Assembly: GCF_001187785.1 (NCBI RefSeq) | Contig: NZ_CP012154.1 | Location: 1,730,501-1,794,500 of the forward strand | Direction: 5' to 3' | From: Wenzhouxiangella marina | GTDB taxonomy: Bacteria; Pseudomonadota; Gammaproteobacteria; Xanthomonadales; Wenzhouxiangellaceae | Length of the DNA stretch: 64,000 bases | In this document: in pieces, positions 23,103 through 30,748 of the stretch | How the letters are laid out: every line of letters begins with the position of its first letter | Position numbering within the stretch: the first letter of the stretch is position 1 | The notes under the pieces: model-generated | The model's database searches: none | The model's input: only the letters and a program-made list of their open reading frames with translations | Told to the model about the DNA's origin: nothing | Made by a program: the position numbers and the translations under genes

Positions 23103-24846
23103 CGCCGGCCTCGGCCTTGCCTTGCGAGGATGCGGGTTCGAGGCGGATCACCTGATCGGCGATGTCGACCAGCGCCCGATCATGGCTGACGGCCAGCAGG
23201 GTCAGTTGGCCCTTGAGGTGCTGGACGGTCTCGACGACCGCGGATTCGGCCACCTCGTCGAGGCTCGAGGTCGCCTCGTCGAGGATCAGCAGGCGAGGCT
23301 GATGAATCAGGGCGCGTGCGATCGCCAGACGCTGGCGCTGGCCACCGGAGAGGCGGCCGCCGCGTTCGCCGAGCACCGTGTCGAGGCCGTCGGGCAGGGC
23401 GCGGACGAACTCCCCCGCATCGGCCTGTTCGATGGCGGCGAGAATTCGCTCTCGCGGGATGCCGTCTTCGCCGAGCGTGAGGTTTCTGAGCAGGGTGTCA
23501 TTGATCAGCAATGGGTCCTGCGGGACGTAGCCGATCATCCGCCGCCACTGTCGGTGGTCGATCTCGTCGAGGGGCTGACCATCGATCAGCACCCGACCCG
23601 AATCGGCGTGCAGCAGACCGGCAGCCAGGTCGATGATCGTCGTCTTGCCGGAGCCCGATGGGCCGGTCAAAACGGTCAGTTGGCCGGCCGGGATGCGGAA
23701 GCTCAGGCCATCGACGACCGGTTCGCGATCGTAGGCGAAGCGAACGTGGTCGAACTCGATGCCCTGCTCGAGGCTGGGCGTGCGATGGCCGCGCGGCGGT
23801 TCGCGTTCCGCTTCGGCCTCTTCGATGGTCTGGCGCAGCGACCAGTAGGCCGACTCGCTGATGGCCATGTGCTGCAGCGAGCGCTGCGCCTTGGCCAGGT
23901 GGTTCACGGAGCGGGCGATGAGGAAGATCATCATCATCACCGTGGCCATCGGCAGGTTCATCTGCACGAGGAAGTAGAAGAAGCCGATGCCGACCAGGAT
24001 CGCCAGCAGCGGTTCCTGGAGGGCCTGGAGACCCGCCTTCGACAGGACCTGATGGCGAAGGGCGGTTTTCAGATCCCGGGTCTGGCTCGACATGAGCGCG
24101 TCGATGTGCTCTTCGCGGGCCATGGCCTTGAGGGGTTTGACCGCGCCGAGCTGGTCGGTCATCACGGCCAGCATGGAACTCATCAGTCCGGTCTGATCGC
24201 GGCCGGCGCGACCGGCCGTTCGCACGAGAAAATGCAGCAGGCCCAGCAGGAAGCCCCCGAAGGCCAGGGCGATCAGGCTCGCCTTGAGCGAGATCATCAG
24301 GGCAAGGCTGGCGTAGATCAGGGCGTTGATGCCCTGGGTGGCCATCACCGCGCCGTGAAAGAAGCCCTCGGAGGCGCGATGGGCCTCGGTGGCCACCGCG
24401 TTGGACAGCTTTCCGACCGGCTGACTGAGGTAGTAGCGCCAGCGACTCGCGGTGACGGCGCGGATCAGGCGCAGGCGCAGGTCCGTGGCCACGTGCGCCA
24501 CGGTGTAGCCGACCTGACGATTGGCGAGCAGCACGATGGCCGCCTTGACCGCGATCAGCACCACACCCAGGGTCAGCAGGCTGGTGGTGGTCGGTTCGAT
24601 GCCCAGCCAGGCGACCACCTCCAGTGCGGCCTGTTCAGGCGCGGAGGGCTCCTCGTCGGTGCCGGTGGCCAGGTTGAGCATGCCGAGGATCATCGACAGG
24701 CCCAGGCCGTCGAGGACACCGGCGATGATCAGGGCCAGCAGGGCCAGGGCCGTGCGCCCCGGATAGGCCCTGGCGAAGGCCAGCAACATGCTCGCAGCAC
24801 CGCCTTGCGTCAGCGTGGCCACGGTGGAACTCGACGGTTTGCTCAT
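23092..24846 (-). CDS. MsbA-like ABC exporter (fused TMD-NBD)
   Basis: A 584-residue half-transporter: six predicted membrane helices (~15-320), then an ATPase domain with Walker A GPSGSGKTT (~390-400), a Q-loop in GYVPQDP, the signature LSGGQRQRL, Walker B LLILDEATSSLD and the switch His in VSHDRALV. The fold is that of type IV exporters that flip lipids or export peptides. The ATG at 24846 overlaps the previous stop as TGATG. Located between lipid-kinase/nucleotidyltransferase and acyltransferase/glycosyltransferase genes, it most likely flips the lipid made by this operon (inference). Confidence 0.88.
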   Translation of the reverse strand: MSKPSSSTVATLTQGGAASMLLAFARAYPGRTALALLALIIAGVLDGLGLSMILGMLNLATGTDEEPSAPEQAALEVVAWLGIEPTTTSLLTLGVVLIAVKAAIVLLANRQVGYTVAHVATDLRLRLIRAVTASRWRYYLSQPVGKLSNAVATEAHRASEGFFHGAVMATQGINALIYASLALMISLKASLIALAFGGFLLGLLHFLVRTAGRAGRDQTGLMSSMLAVMTDQLGAVKPLKAMAREEHIDALMSSQTRDLKTALRHQVLSKAGLQALQEPLLAILVGIGFFYFLVQMNLPMATVMMMIFLIARSVNHLAKAQRSLQHMAISESAYWSLRQTIEEAEAEREPPRGHRTPSLEQGIEFDHVRFAYDREPVVDGLSFRIPAGQLTVLTGPSGSGKTTIIDLAAGLLHADSGRVLIDGQPLDEIDHRQWRRMIGYVPQDPLLINDTLLRNLTLGEDGIPRERILAAIEQADAGEFVRALPDGLDTVLGERGGRLSGGQRQRLAIARALIHQPRLLILDEATSSLDEVAESAVVETVQHLKGQLTLLAVSHDRALVDIADQVIRLEPASSQGKAEAGDDA

Positions 24847-25775
24847 CAACGAAATCCTCCCTGCCGCCAGGTCCGCCAGGCCAGGCCCCAGGCCGCCCGG
24901 CGGGGATGGGCGCGCATGCGCTCGGTCGGTTCGATGCGCACGCCGCTATGGCGCTCGACCTTCCAGACCAGGTAGTCGATGCCGTTGGTGAAGGTGCCGG
25001 CGGCCTTGAACAGGCGCGCCAGATTCATCGCCTTGCCCCAGAAGCGACGCAGGCCCCAGGCGAGCGCGCTGTTCAGCCGGCTCAGGGCGCCGCGACGGCT
25101 GGCCAGGCGCGCGTCCTGCCAAAGCAGGCCCGCGCGCGGCTCGGCCGCAAGGGCCGGGGCCATGTACTGCCAGTAGTCCGGGTCGTGGCCGATCAGGGTC
25201 GCGGCCGCCCCCGGGGGCTCCGGTCGGAGTTCGCAGCGATAGGTGCGTCGCATGGCCTCGGTCCAGAATTCAGCGGGGCTTCGAGGCTCCCGCAGCAAGG
25301 GGGCGACGCGACGGGCAAAGCTGACCGCGGCGTCTGCGCGCAGCACGGCCAGACGATTCCGGACGCCAGGCTCGGCGTGGGCAATGCGGATGGGCTGGCA
25401 GAAGCGGGCCCAGAAATAATGATCGTGGCGAGCGCGAACGCGCCGCTCGAGCTGGTCGAGGCGGATCACCGCGTACTTGCAGCGCAGGGTGCCGCTCGGG
25501 CCTTCGGTCTGCAGGTAGTAGACGTTGGGTGGCAGCAGGAGGTTGAGTGCGGCGGCCAGGCGACCGCCGAGCGCCGGTCGATAGCGGTCGACCAGCACCA
25601 GCAGATCGACCAGGCCCTCGCCGGCATCGTTCTTGCGACGGCAGGAGCCATAGAGCAGAACGCCCTGAACCGCTGCGCCGTGGCGCTCGCGAATGGCGTC
25701 CACCAGGGCCTGCGTGCCGTCCGGGACCTGATCCAGGGCCGGATCGCCGGCCATGAAGTCGACCAGCGCGCTCAC
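24846..25775 (-). CDS. Tam41-like nucleotidyltransferase (possible CDP-diacylglycerol synthase)
   Basis: A 309-residue protein with features of the Tam41 family: a nucleotidyltransferase motif LLYGSCRRKNDAGEGLVDLLVLVD with G43-S44 and acidic D57, then LLLPPNVYYL and LRCKYAVIRLDQL, echoing Tam41's KVYFNP and KYGVI stretches. Tam41 makes CDP-diacylglycerol from phosphatidic acid and CTP; the same reaction here is inferred. The start is GTG at 25775, overlapping the kinase stop (GTGA). No membrane segment is evident; a basic C terminus could bind the membrane surface. Confidence 0.7.
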   Translation of the reverse strand: MSALVDFMAGDPALDQVPDGTQALVDAIRERHGAAVQGVLLYGSCRRKNDAGEGLVDLLVLVDRYRPALGGRLAAALNLLLPPNVYYLQTEGPSGTLRCKYAVIRLDQLERRVRARHDHYFWARFCQPIRIAHAEPGVRNRLAVLRADAAVSFARRVAPLLREPRSPAEFWTEAMRRTYRCELRPEPPGAAATLIGHDPDYWQYMAPALAAEPRAGLLWQDARLASRRGALSRLNSALAWGLRRFWGKAMNLARLFKAAGTFTNGIDYLVWKVERHSGVRIEPTERMRAHPRRAAWGLAWRTWRQGGFR

Positions 25776-26770
25776 GGCTGCAGAAACCTGAAGGCCGGGC
25801 CGGTGAGGATGTCGAGCGGCAGGTCCTTGCGGTAGTCGTGTTCCTGCCCATCGAGGCAGATCTGCTCGATGCCCTTGATCTCGACCCGCTCACAGCGTCC
25901 GCTCAGGTAGCCCTGCTCGGGCTGCATGGACGCCGAGAAATGCCCGCTGGCGGCTTTGGGCAGACGTAGCCAGAAACGCCGGGCGTTCGCGCCGATGGCA
26001 TCCAGGCGCAATTCGCCCTGACCGCGGTCGGCGTAAGGGTCGATCCAGGCGCCCGGGTGCTGCAGAGTGGTCAGCAGCAGAATCCGGATTCGGCCATCGA
26101 GACGTCCCAGGTCCTCGGCATCGACGGACAGCTCCGTCGGTGGGAAGGGCAGGCCGCCGAACAATCGGCGGACGCCGAGCTGCATGACGCGCCAGGCCGA
26201 CGATGCATGACCCTGGCGCAGCCAGCCGCGCCCGCCGCTGCGGTAACGGTGGCAATCCCGGATGACGTCGTTGACCCGCGCGCCGGCGATGAAGAAGCCG
26301 TGTCGGTCGTTCTGCCCGGACTGGCGGACGATCAGGCTGTGGCGAACCGTGGTCCGGAGTGACTCGGGCTGCTCGATCGCGCGTTCCAGCTGGCGCAGCG
26401 GATCCGCGTGCGTGCCCAGGTCGCGAGCCGTGTAGTTCGTGCGACCACCGCCAAGCACGAGCAGGGGCGGGCGCTGCGACTCGTCGGACAGCTCGGCCAG
26501 ATCGGTGATGACGGCCTGCACCGTGCCGTCGCCGCCGCTGACGGCCAGAATCGACGGCGAGTCGTCGATCGCCGCCCGCACCGCCGCCCGCATGGCTTCT
26601 GGCGTCTCGGCTTCGATCAGCTCCAGCCCGTGCCTGCGAGCCATTGCCCGGAGGCGATCGGCCCGGCCGGCGAGGCTCATGCGGAAGCTGCGCGGATTGA
26701 TGAGCAGGCGCGGCGGCGCCGTGGCCGGGAGCGGACGCTGCGATTCATCCAGAGGGGCGGTGGAAACCAA
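25772..26770 (-). CDS. diacylglycerol kinase catalytic-domain protein
   Basis: A 332-residue protein of the DAGK/sphingosine-kinase fold: LLINPRSFR near residues 22-30, the ATP-binding SGGDGTVQ at ~78-85 and LLVLGGGRTNYTARDLG, where family members usually have GT.N..A. It should phosphorylate diacylglycerol or a related lipid. The start is TTG at 26770 without an obvious Shine-Dalgarno; the next ATG lies after the conserved NPRS segment, so TTG is preferred. Its stop overlaps the Tam41-like GTG. It would supply phosphatidic acid to that enzyme (inference). Confidence 0.83.
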   Translation of the reverse strand: MVSTAPLDESQRPLPATAPPRLLINPRSFRMSLAGRADRLRAMARRHGLELIEAETPEAMRAAVRAAIDDSPSILAVSGGDGTVQAVITDLAELSDESQRPPLLVLGGGRTNYTARDLGTHADPLRQLERAIEQPESLRTTVRHSLIVRQSGQNDRHGFFIAGARVNDVIRDCHRYRSGGRGWLRQGHASSAWRVMQLGVRRLFGGLPFPPTELSVDAEDLGRLDGRIRILLLTTLQHPGAWIDPYADRGQGELRLDAIGANARRFWLRLPKAASGHFSASMQPEQGYLSGRCERVEIKGIEQICLDGQEHDYRKDLPLDILTGPAFRFLQP

Positions 26771-26792
26771 GGGTGTCGGGCGCTTCGAGTAA

Positions 26793-27920
26793 TCAGCCCG
26801 CCATTCTACCGGATGCGGGCGCCCGGCCCGCTGCCCGCCAGACCGCGATCGCGGAGGCTTCGGGTCGGGTGTCGCTGGCCGAACGCAGCAACTGACCGAC
26901 CACGCGGAAGAAGCTGGAGTGGTTGGCCGCCGCGTAGGGCGAATCCGGCCCGAAGCGATCGACCAGGCGGCGATGGGCCTCGCCCATGCTGTGGTAGGGC
27001 AGGCCCGGGAAGAGATGGTGCAGGGCGTGGTAGCGCAGACCGACCGGGAACAGCCAGCAGGTCAGCCAGGTCTGACCGGTGATGTTGACCGCATCCTGCA
27101 GCTGGGCGATGTGACTCATGGCCTGACCGGGGTTGTCGTAACGATGCGCCGCCAGATTCCGGACCCAGTTCAGGCCCAGGGTGAAGGCGTGCAGCACCCA
27201 GGCCATCAGCCAGTGAATGGGCTCGACGGGTCCGAAGACGGTCATGCCGACCCAGAACAGCACCCAGGCCAGACACAGGGCCTCGACGATCAACAGGTGT
27301 CGTCGGTCCTTCTTCGGAAAGGGCTTGCGGTAGTAGGGATTCGACACATAGGCCGAGCCCCGCTCGAGAAGCCAGCGCCGCAGCGGGGGAATCAGCCAGG
27401 ACAGGGGCGCGGCGATCGCGAAGCGGGCAAAGGCCATCAGCGACAGCAGTGGCACCTTCACCAGGTAGAGCAGGGTGTCGCGCAGCGGGGCAGCGGCCAG
27501 GGGCAGGTACTCGCCGTCGTCCGGCGTGCCGAAGTGGGCTCGTGTGTGATGGCCGATGTGATTGCGATAGAGCACCCAGGGCATCAGCAGGGGCACGCCG
27601 ATCAACAGGTTCCAGGCGCGCCGGAAGTTCACCAGCACGCCTCGGGGCATGTGGATGATCTCGTGCATGAAGGTGCCGGCGCGGTAGAACGCGATGCCGG
27701 CCACCAGCAGGCCCAGCAGCTGCCAGCCGGAGAAGGGCGTGGCCATGAAGTACAGCACGGTGCCGCTCCAGGCCGCGGCGGCGCTCAGCAACAGATCGGC
27801 CCAGTACAGGACCGGGCGATGCCCGAACAGATCCGCCACTTCCTGGTGCGCAGCGCGAATCCACTGCCGCTCTTCTTCGGGAGTCAGCGGGCCTGCGGTC
27901 GGGACGGTCACTTGAGTCAT
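26793..27920 (-). CDS. membrane fatty-acid desaturase
   Basis: A 375-residue integral membrane diiron enzyme with the three histidine boxes of the acyl-lipid desaturase family: HEIIH (86-90), HIGHH (121-125) and HALHH (298-302), plus H259. Four or more hydrophobic segments surround them. It should insert a double bond into, or hydroxylate, an acyl chain; regiospecificity cannot be read. It is the first gene of the seven-gene minus-strand lipid operon, 22 bases before the kinase gene, and is divergent from the GacA-like regulator across 91 bases. Confidence 0.88.
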   Translation of the reverse strand: MTQVTVPTAGPLTPEEERQWIRAAHQEVADLFGHRPVLYWADLLLSAAAAWSGTVLYFMATPFSGWQLLGLLVAGIAFYRAGTFMHEIIHMPRGVLVNFRRAWNLLIGVPLLMPWVLYRNHIGHHTRAHFGTPDDGEYLPLAAAPLRDTLLYLVKVPLLSLMAFARFAIAAPLSWLIPPLRRWLLERGSAYVSNPYYRKPFPKKDRRHLLIVEALCLAWVLFWVGMTVFGPVEPIHWLMAWVLHAFTLGLNWVRNLAAHRYDNPGQAMSHIAQLQDAVNITGQTWLTCWLFPVGLRYHALHHLFPGLPYHSMGEAHRRLVDRFGPDSPYAAANHSSFFRVVGQLLRSASDTRPEASAIAVWRAAGRAPASGRMAG

Positions 27921-27965
27921 GGGCGGGTTTGCAGCATACTGAGCGAAAGAAGACCTAAGGGGCTA

Positions 27966-28008
27966 CCAACGTTCAGGGCTAAGCCCTGGATGAGCAGGAG
28001 GGCGTTGG
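27966..28008 (+). promoter_or_regulatory. structured leader with GGA motifs before the response regulator
   Basis: CCAACG (27966-27971) can pair with CGTTGG (28003-28008), enclosing a hairpin CAGGGCT/AGCCCTG (27974-27980 with 27982-27988). The Shine-Dalgarno-like AGGAGG lies between. Two GGA motifs (CTGGATG and CAGGAGG) occur, as in RsmA/CsrA targets. Feedback by the Gac-Rsm system is possible but unproven. Confidence 0.4.
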
Positions 28009-28011
28009 CAG

Positions 28012-28659
28012 ATGATCGATATTGTAATCGTTGACGATCACGATGTGGTTCGCAGCGGCCTGAGCGGCTTGCTGAGCGACGATCCGGGCTTCGATGTAGT
28101 TGGAGAGGCGGCCACCGGCGAGCAGGGCATCCGCCTGGCCCGTGAGCTCGAGCCGGACATCGTGTTGATGGACGTGGAACTCCCGGGCTGCTCGGGCCTC
28201 GAGGCCACGGCCAGGATCCGCAGGGCTTCGCAGCGGGTGCGGGTGGTCGTACTGACCGCCCACGCCGAGCCGCCCCTGCCAGCGCGCCTGCTGGAGGTGG
28301 GTGCCAGCGGCTTCCTGTCGAAATCGAGCCCCGCCGAAGAGCTCCTGACCGCCCTCCGGGCCGTGTCCCGGGGCGAGCGCTACCTGGCGGCCGATATCGC
28401 GCAGCAACTGGCCCTGTCGATGCTGCCGGGCACCCCCGACACCCCCTTCGAAGGCCTGACCCCGCGCGAGCTCGAAGTGGCGCTCATGCTGGCCCAGGGC
28501 ATGCGCGTCAAGGCCATCGGCGAGGTCATGAACCTGAGCCCGAAAACAGTAGCCACGCACAAGTACCGGGTGTACGATAAGACCCGCGTGAGCAGCGAAG
28601 TCGAGCTGCTGCGCCTGGCCCTGCGGTACGGCTTGATGAACATCGATCCCGTTCACTGA
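28012..28659 (+). CDS. GacA/UvrY-like response regulator (REC + LuxR HTH)
   Basis: A 215-residue two-component regulator. The receiver (~1-120) has the acidic pair in VDDHD, phosphoacceptor D54 in DIVLMDVELPGCSGLEA, the conserved Thr in VVLTAHAE and Lys in GFLSKSS. The LuxR-type helix-turn-helix (~145-205) includes LTPRELEVALMLAQGMRVKA and LSPKTVATHKYRVYDK. The opening MIDIVIVDDHDVVRSGL is close to GacA/UvrY, which control the Csr/Rsm small RNAs. uvrC, the usual neighbour, does not follow; two tRNA genes do. No sensor kinase lies in the window. Confidence 0.88.
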   Translation: MIDIVIVDDHDVVRSGLSGLLSDDPGFDVVGEAATGEQGIRLARELEPDIVLMDVELPGCSGLEATARIRRASQRVRVVVLTAHAEPPLPARLLEVGASGFLSKSSPAEELLTALRAVSRGERYLAADIAQQLALSMLPGTPDTPFEGLTPRELEVALMLAQGMRVKAIGEVMNLSPKTVATHKYRVYDKTRVSSEVELLRLALRYGLMNIDPVH

Positions 28660-28688
28660 ACCGCCGAGCAATTTTTCGCGCAAAGTGT

Positions 28689-28717
28689 TTGACAGCCTCG
28701 AAATCCTTGGCTAGAAT
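28689..28717 (+). promoter_or_regulatory. strong sigma-70 promoter of the tRNA-Ala/tRNA-Glu unit
   Basis: TTGACA (28689-28694), a 17-base spacer, TAGAAT (28712-28717), then a GC-rich discriminator (GCGCGGC) typical of stringently controlled stable-RNA promoters, 15 bases before the first tRNA. Confidence 0.9.
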
Positions 28718-28731
28718 GCGCGGCTTGTTGT

Positions 28732-28807
<76 letters not shown>

Positions 28808-28852
28808 AAAAGATTTGCCTAGGCACGAAGCAGTACCTGTTTCACCGGTTAC

Positions 28853-28928
28853 GTCCCCTTCGTCTAGAGGCCTAGGACACCGCCCTTTCACGGCGGCGAC
28901 AGGGGTTCGAATCCCCTAGGGGACGCCA
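28853..28928 (+). tRNA. tRNA-Glu, anticodon TTC
   Basis: A 76-base cloverleaf starting GTCCCCT and ending AGGGGAC-G-CCA. The anticodon stem CCGCC/GGCGG holds loop CTTTCAC with anticodon TTC, and the T arm is AGGGG-TTCGAAT-CCCCT. It lies 45 bases after tRNA-Ala and directly precedes a terminator. Imperfect inverted copies of its 3' end lie just downstream. Confidence 0.97.
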
Positions 28929-28933
28929 AAATG

Positions 28934-28961
28934 AAAAAGCCCGCCTTGCGCGGGCTTTTTT
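28934..28961 (+). terminator. Rho-independent terminator of the tRNA unit
   Basis: AGCCCGC (28938-28944), loop CTTGC, GCGGGCT (28950-28956), then a T run; A-tract on the left as well, so it can act in both directions. It is the centre of a longer palindrome (28918-28976) whose arms match at 25 of 27 positions and whose left arm is the tRNA-Glu acceptor 3' strand. Confidence 0.92.
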
Positions 28962-29240
28962 ATTTTGGGGTCCCCTCTGGCGGATTCCAGAACCCAGTTC
29001 GAACCGAGCCGAAGGCGAGCTCGCTGACGCGGAGCGTCAGCAATCCCCTCCCGCAGCCTCCGACACAGCTTCTACTCCACCGGCGGGCTTTTTCATTTTT
29101 AGCCTCCCCTATGGAGGAATCGAACCCCACGGTTCGATTCGGAGGGCGCGACGCGCCCGGAGAACGCTGATGCGCAGCATCAGCAATCCCTTCCCACCAG
29201 AAACGCCGAACCAGCAACGCCTTGCGCGGGCTTTTTTACT
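28962..29240. repeat. tRNA-3'-end-like inverted repeats with interspersed terminators
   Basis: Two related units follow the tRNA terminator. On the minus strand each reads like a decayed tRNA-Glu 3' end plus terminator: unit 1 includes AGAGGGGACCCCAAAATAAA, unit 2 includes GGGGTTCGATTCC and TAAAAATGAAAAAGCCCGCC, to be compared with GGGGTTCGAATCC and CAAAATGAAAAAGCCCGCC at the true tRNA. Each unit also has a short palindrome (GCTGACGCGGAGCGTCAGC at 29023-29041; GCTGATGCGCAGCATCAGC at 29166-29184) followed by CAATCCC(C/T)TCCC. The GCGGGC-T(n) segments recur at 28950, 29083 and 29226. Small open frames here are repeat translations, not convincing genes. Confidence 0.8.
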
Positions 29241-29257
29241 TGACCGGCAGCGGTCCG

Positions 29258-29286
29258 TGGACAAGCAAGACATGCGCCGGTAGAAT
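29258..29286 (+). promoter_or_regulatory. sigma-70 promoter for the lipoprotein pair
   Basis: TGGACA (29258-29263), a 17-base spacer and TAGAAT (29281-29286) lie 38 bases before the ATG of the first lipoprotein. Confidence 0.7.
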
Positions 29287-29324
29287 TCCCCTCCGTTGGC
29301 TTTTGTTGTTTTCAGGGGAATCCC

Positions 29325-30182
29325 ATGTTTTATCGATATCGCTCGCCCGTCTGGGGCGCGTTCCTTTGTCTGTTGTTCTTGTCCGGTTGCGTGACGACCA
29401 AGCCCATCAGCGAGGTCGGCTTCCCGCTCGAGGAGTCCGGCGTATTCATCACCGCGACGCAGAAGGAACTCGAAACCGAGGCATCGAATACCAATGCGAT
29501 GGCCGCTGGTGGCGGATTGCTCGGCGTGCTCATCGTGCACGCGATCGATAGCAGCAAGAATCGTCGTGCTGAAGAAGCGATCGGCAGCATCCGCGATGCC
29601 CTGATCGACGTGCCTTTGGCCGAGGAGTTCAGCCAGCGAATCCTGGACTCCGGCCTGACGGATCAGATCAGTGTCCTCGAACCGGAAATCCTCTATGAGG
29701 TTCTGGACGAGGACTACGAGTACACCCGCGATTTCATCGGAATTTCGCCGACCGTGCGAATCACGAACGATCTTTCGGATCTGAAAGTCAGTCTGGCCCT
29801 GTCGGAATTCTCCATCGACAATCGAAACCGGCCCCGCTACACGGGCTTCAGTCAGAGCTACACCTTCGTTCATCCACTCCCCGAGCCGGACGAGGATGAT
29901 GACCGGGATGCCTACGCTGAAGCCTGGTTGGCCATGGGTGTCGATGAAAAGCGCGAACTGATCTTCCGCGGCATGGATGCCACGATCCAGGCTGCGATCG
30001 CGCATATCGAGGAAGGTGACTGGTCGATGGACGCCGACCGTCGATACCGCATTCCCGATTACACCGGACGGATTCGCTACTTCCATGTGGGCGGCACCGA
30101 CGAAACGCACTGGCTCGTCATGAACAAGAACGTGCGCGAGGTGCTCATCGTGCAGCATGATTCGGCGGTTGCGGCCGAGTAG
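29325..30182 (+). CDS. predicted lipoprotein of unknown function
   Basis: A 285-residue protein with a signal peptide ending in the lipobox LSGC (C22), so probably lipidated and membrane-anchored facing the periplasm. A glycine-rich hydrophobic stretch (AAGGGLLGVLIVHAI, ~60-75) follows, then a long soluble region rich in acidic residues. I do not recognise a family. A second lipoprotein gene follows after 22 bases, and a good promoter precedes this one, so the two probably form a unit. Confidence 0.75.
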   Translation: MFYRYRSPVWGAFLCLLFLSGCVTTKPISEVGFPLEESGVFITATQKELETEASNTNAMAAGGGLLGVLIVHAIDSSKNRRAEEAIGSIRDALIDVPLAEEFSQRILDSGLTDQISVLEPEILYEVLDEDYEYTRDFIGISPTVRITNDLSDLKVSLALSEFSIDNRNRPRYTGFSQSYTFVHPLPEPDEDDDRDAYAEAWLAMGVDEKRELIFRGMDATIQAAIAHIEEGDWSMDADRRYRIPDYTGRIRYFHVGGTDETHWLVMNKNVREVLIVQHDSAVAAE

Positions 30183-30204
30183 GCCGTCTCCGCGCCGCGA
30201 ACGC

Positions 30205-30738
30205 ATGATCAGAGCGTCGCTTGTCCTGCTGGTCACGGTACTCCTGGCTGCCTGCGGCAATCGGGAGTATCGGACCATCGAAATGAACGTCGAGGCTGGG
30301 CCCCGGTTGGCGGTGAGCTGCACGGCCAGCTTCGACGGCGTGATCGATCGCCGTCGGGCAGGTCGAGTGACCGGGCCATCGATGCATGCCTATGACATCG
30401 AGAATCTCATCGAGTACCTGGACGCAAACATCCGGTCCATGCTTACCGAGAGCGAGTCGGGACCGTCCCTGGACGTCGAACTCCGGTACGCCTATTCGCA
30501 AGGCAAGGCCATGCGAGGTTTCTATACGGTCGTACTGGTGGCGACGTTTTCCGATCTGTCTCCGATCGTGCTTCGTGGCCGTCATGACGTGACGAACTGG
30601 GCCGGTTCGAGCAGTGAGTTCCAGCGTGGAATCACCAACGCGGCGACGCAGGCCCTCGACGCGCTCGGCCGCTTTCTGTCCGAAGCCGAGCCCTGCAATG
30701 AGCCGCTACCGAGGACAGAGACAGCCACAACTCTCTGA
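30205..30738 (+). CDS. small predicted lipoprotein of unknown function
   Basis: A 177-residue protein starting MIRASLVLLVTVLLAACGN with lipobox LLAAC (C17). The ATG at 30205 is chosen because an upstream in-frame start would put 16 basic residues before the signal peptide. The mature part has no family I recognise. Its stop is about 10 bases before the left end of an ISL3-type insertion sequence. Confidence 0.72.
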   Translation: MIRASLVLLVTVLLAACGNREYRTIEMNVEAGPRLAVSCTASFDGVIDRRRAGRVTGPSMHAYDIENLIEYLDANIRSMLTESESGPSLDVELRYAYSQGKAMRGFYTVVLVATFSDLSPIVLRGRHDVTNWAGSSSEFQRGITNAATQALDALGRFLSEAEPCNEPLPRTETATTL

Positions 30739-30748
30739 GCTGCGCGCG

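Noticed and set aside
28960-29217. Small minus-strand open frame (85 codons) behind the tRNAs
   Set aside because: It is a translation of the tRNA-like repeat units; the neighbouring repeat is open in another frame, which argues against protein coding.
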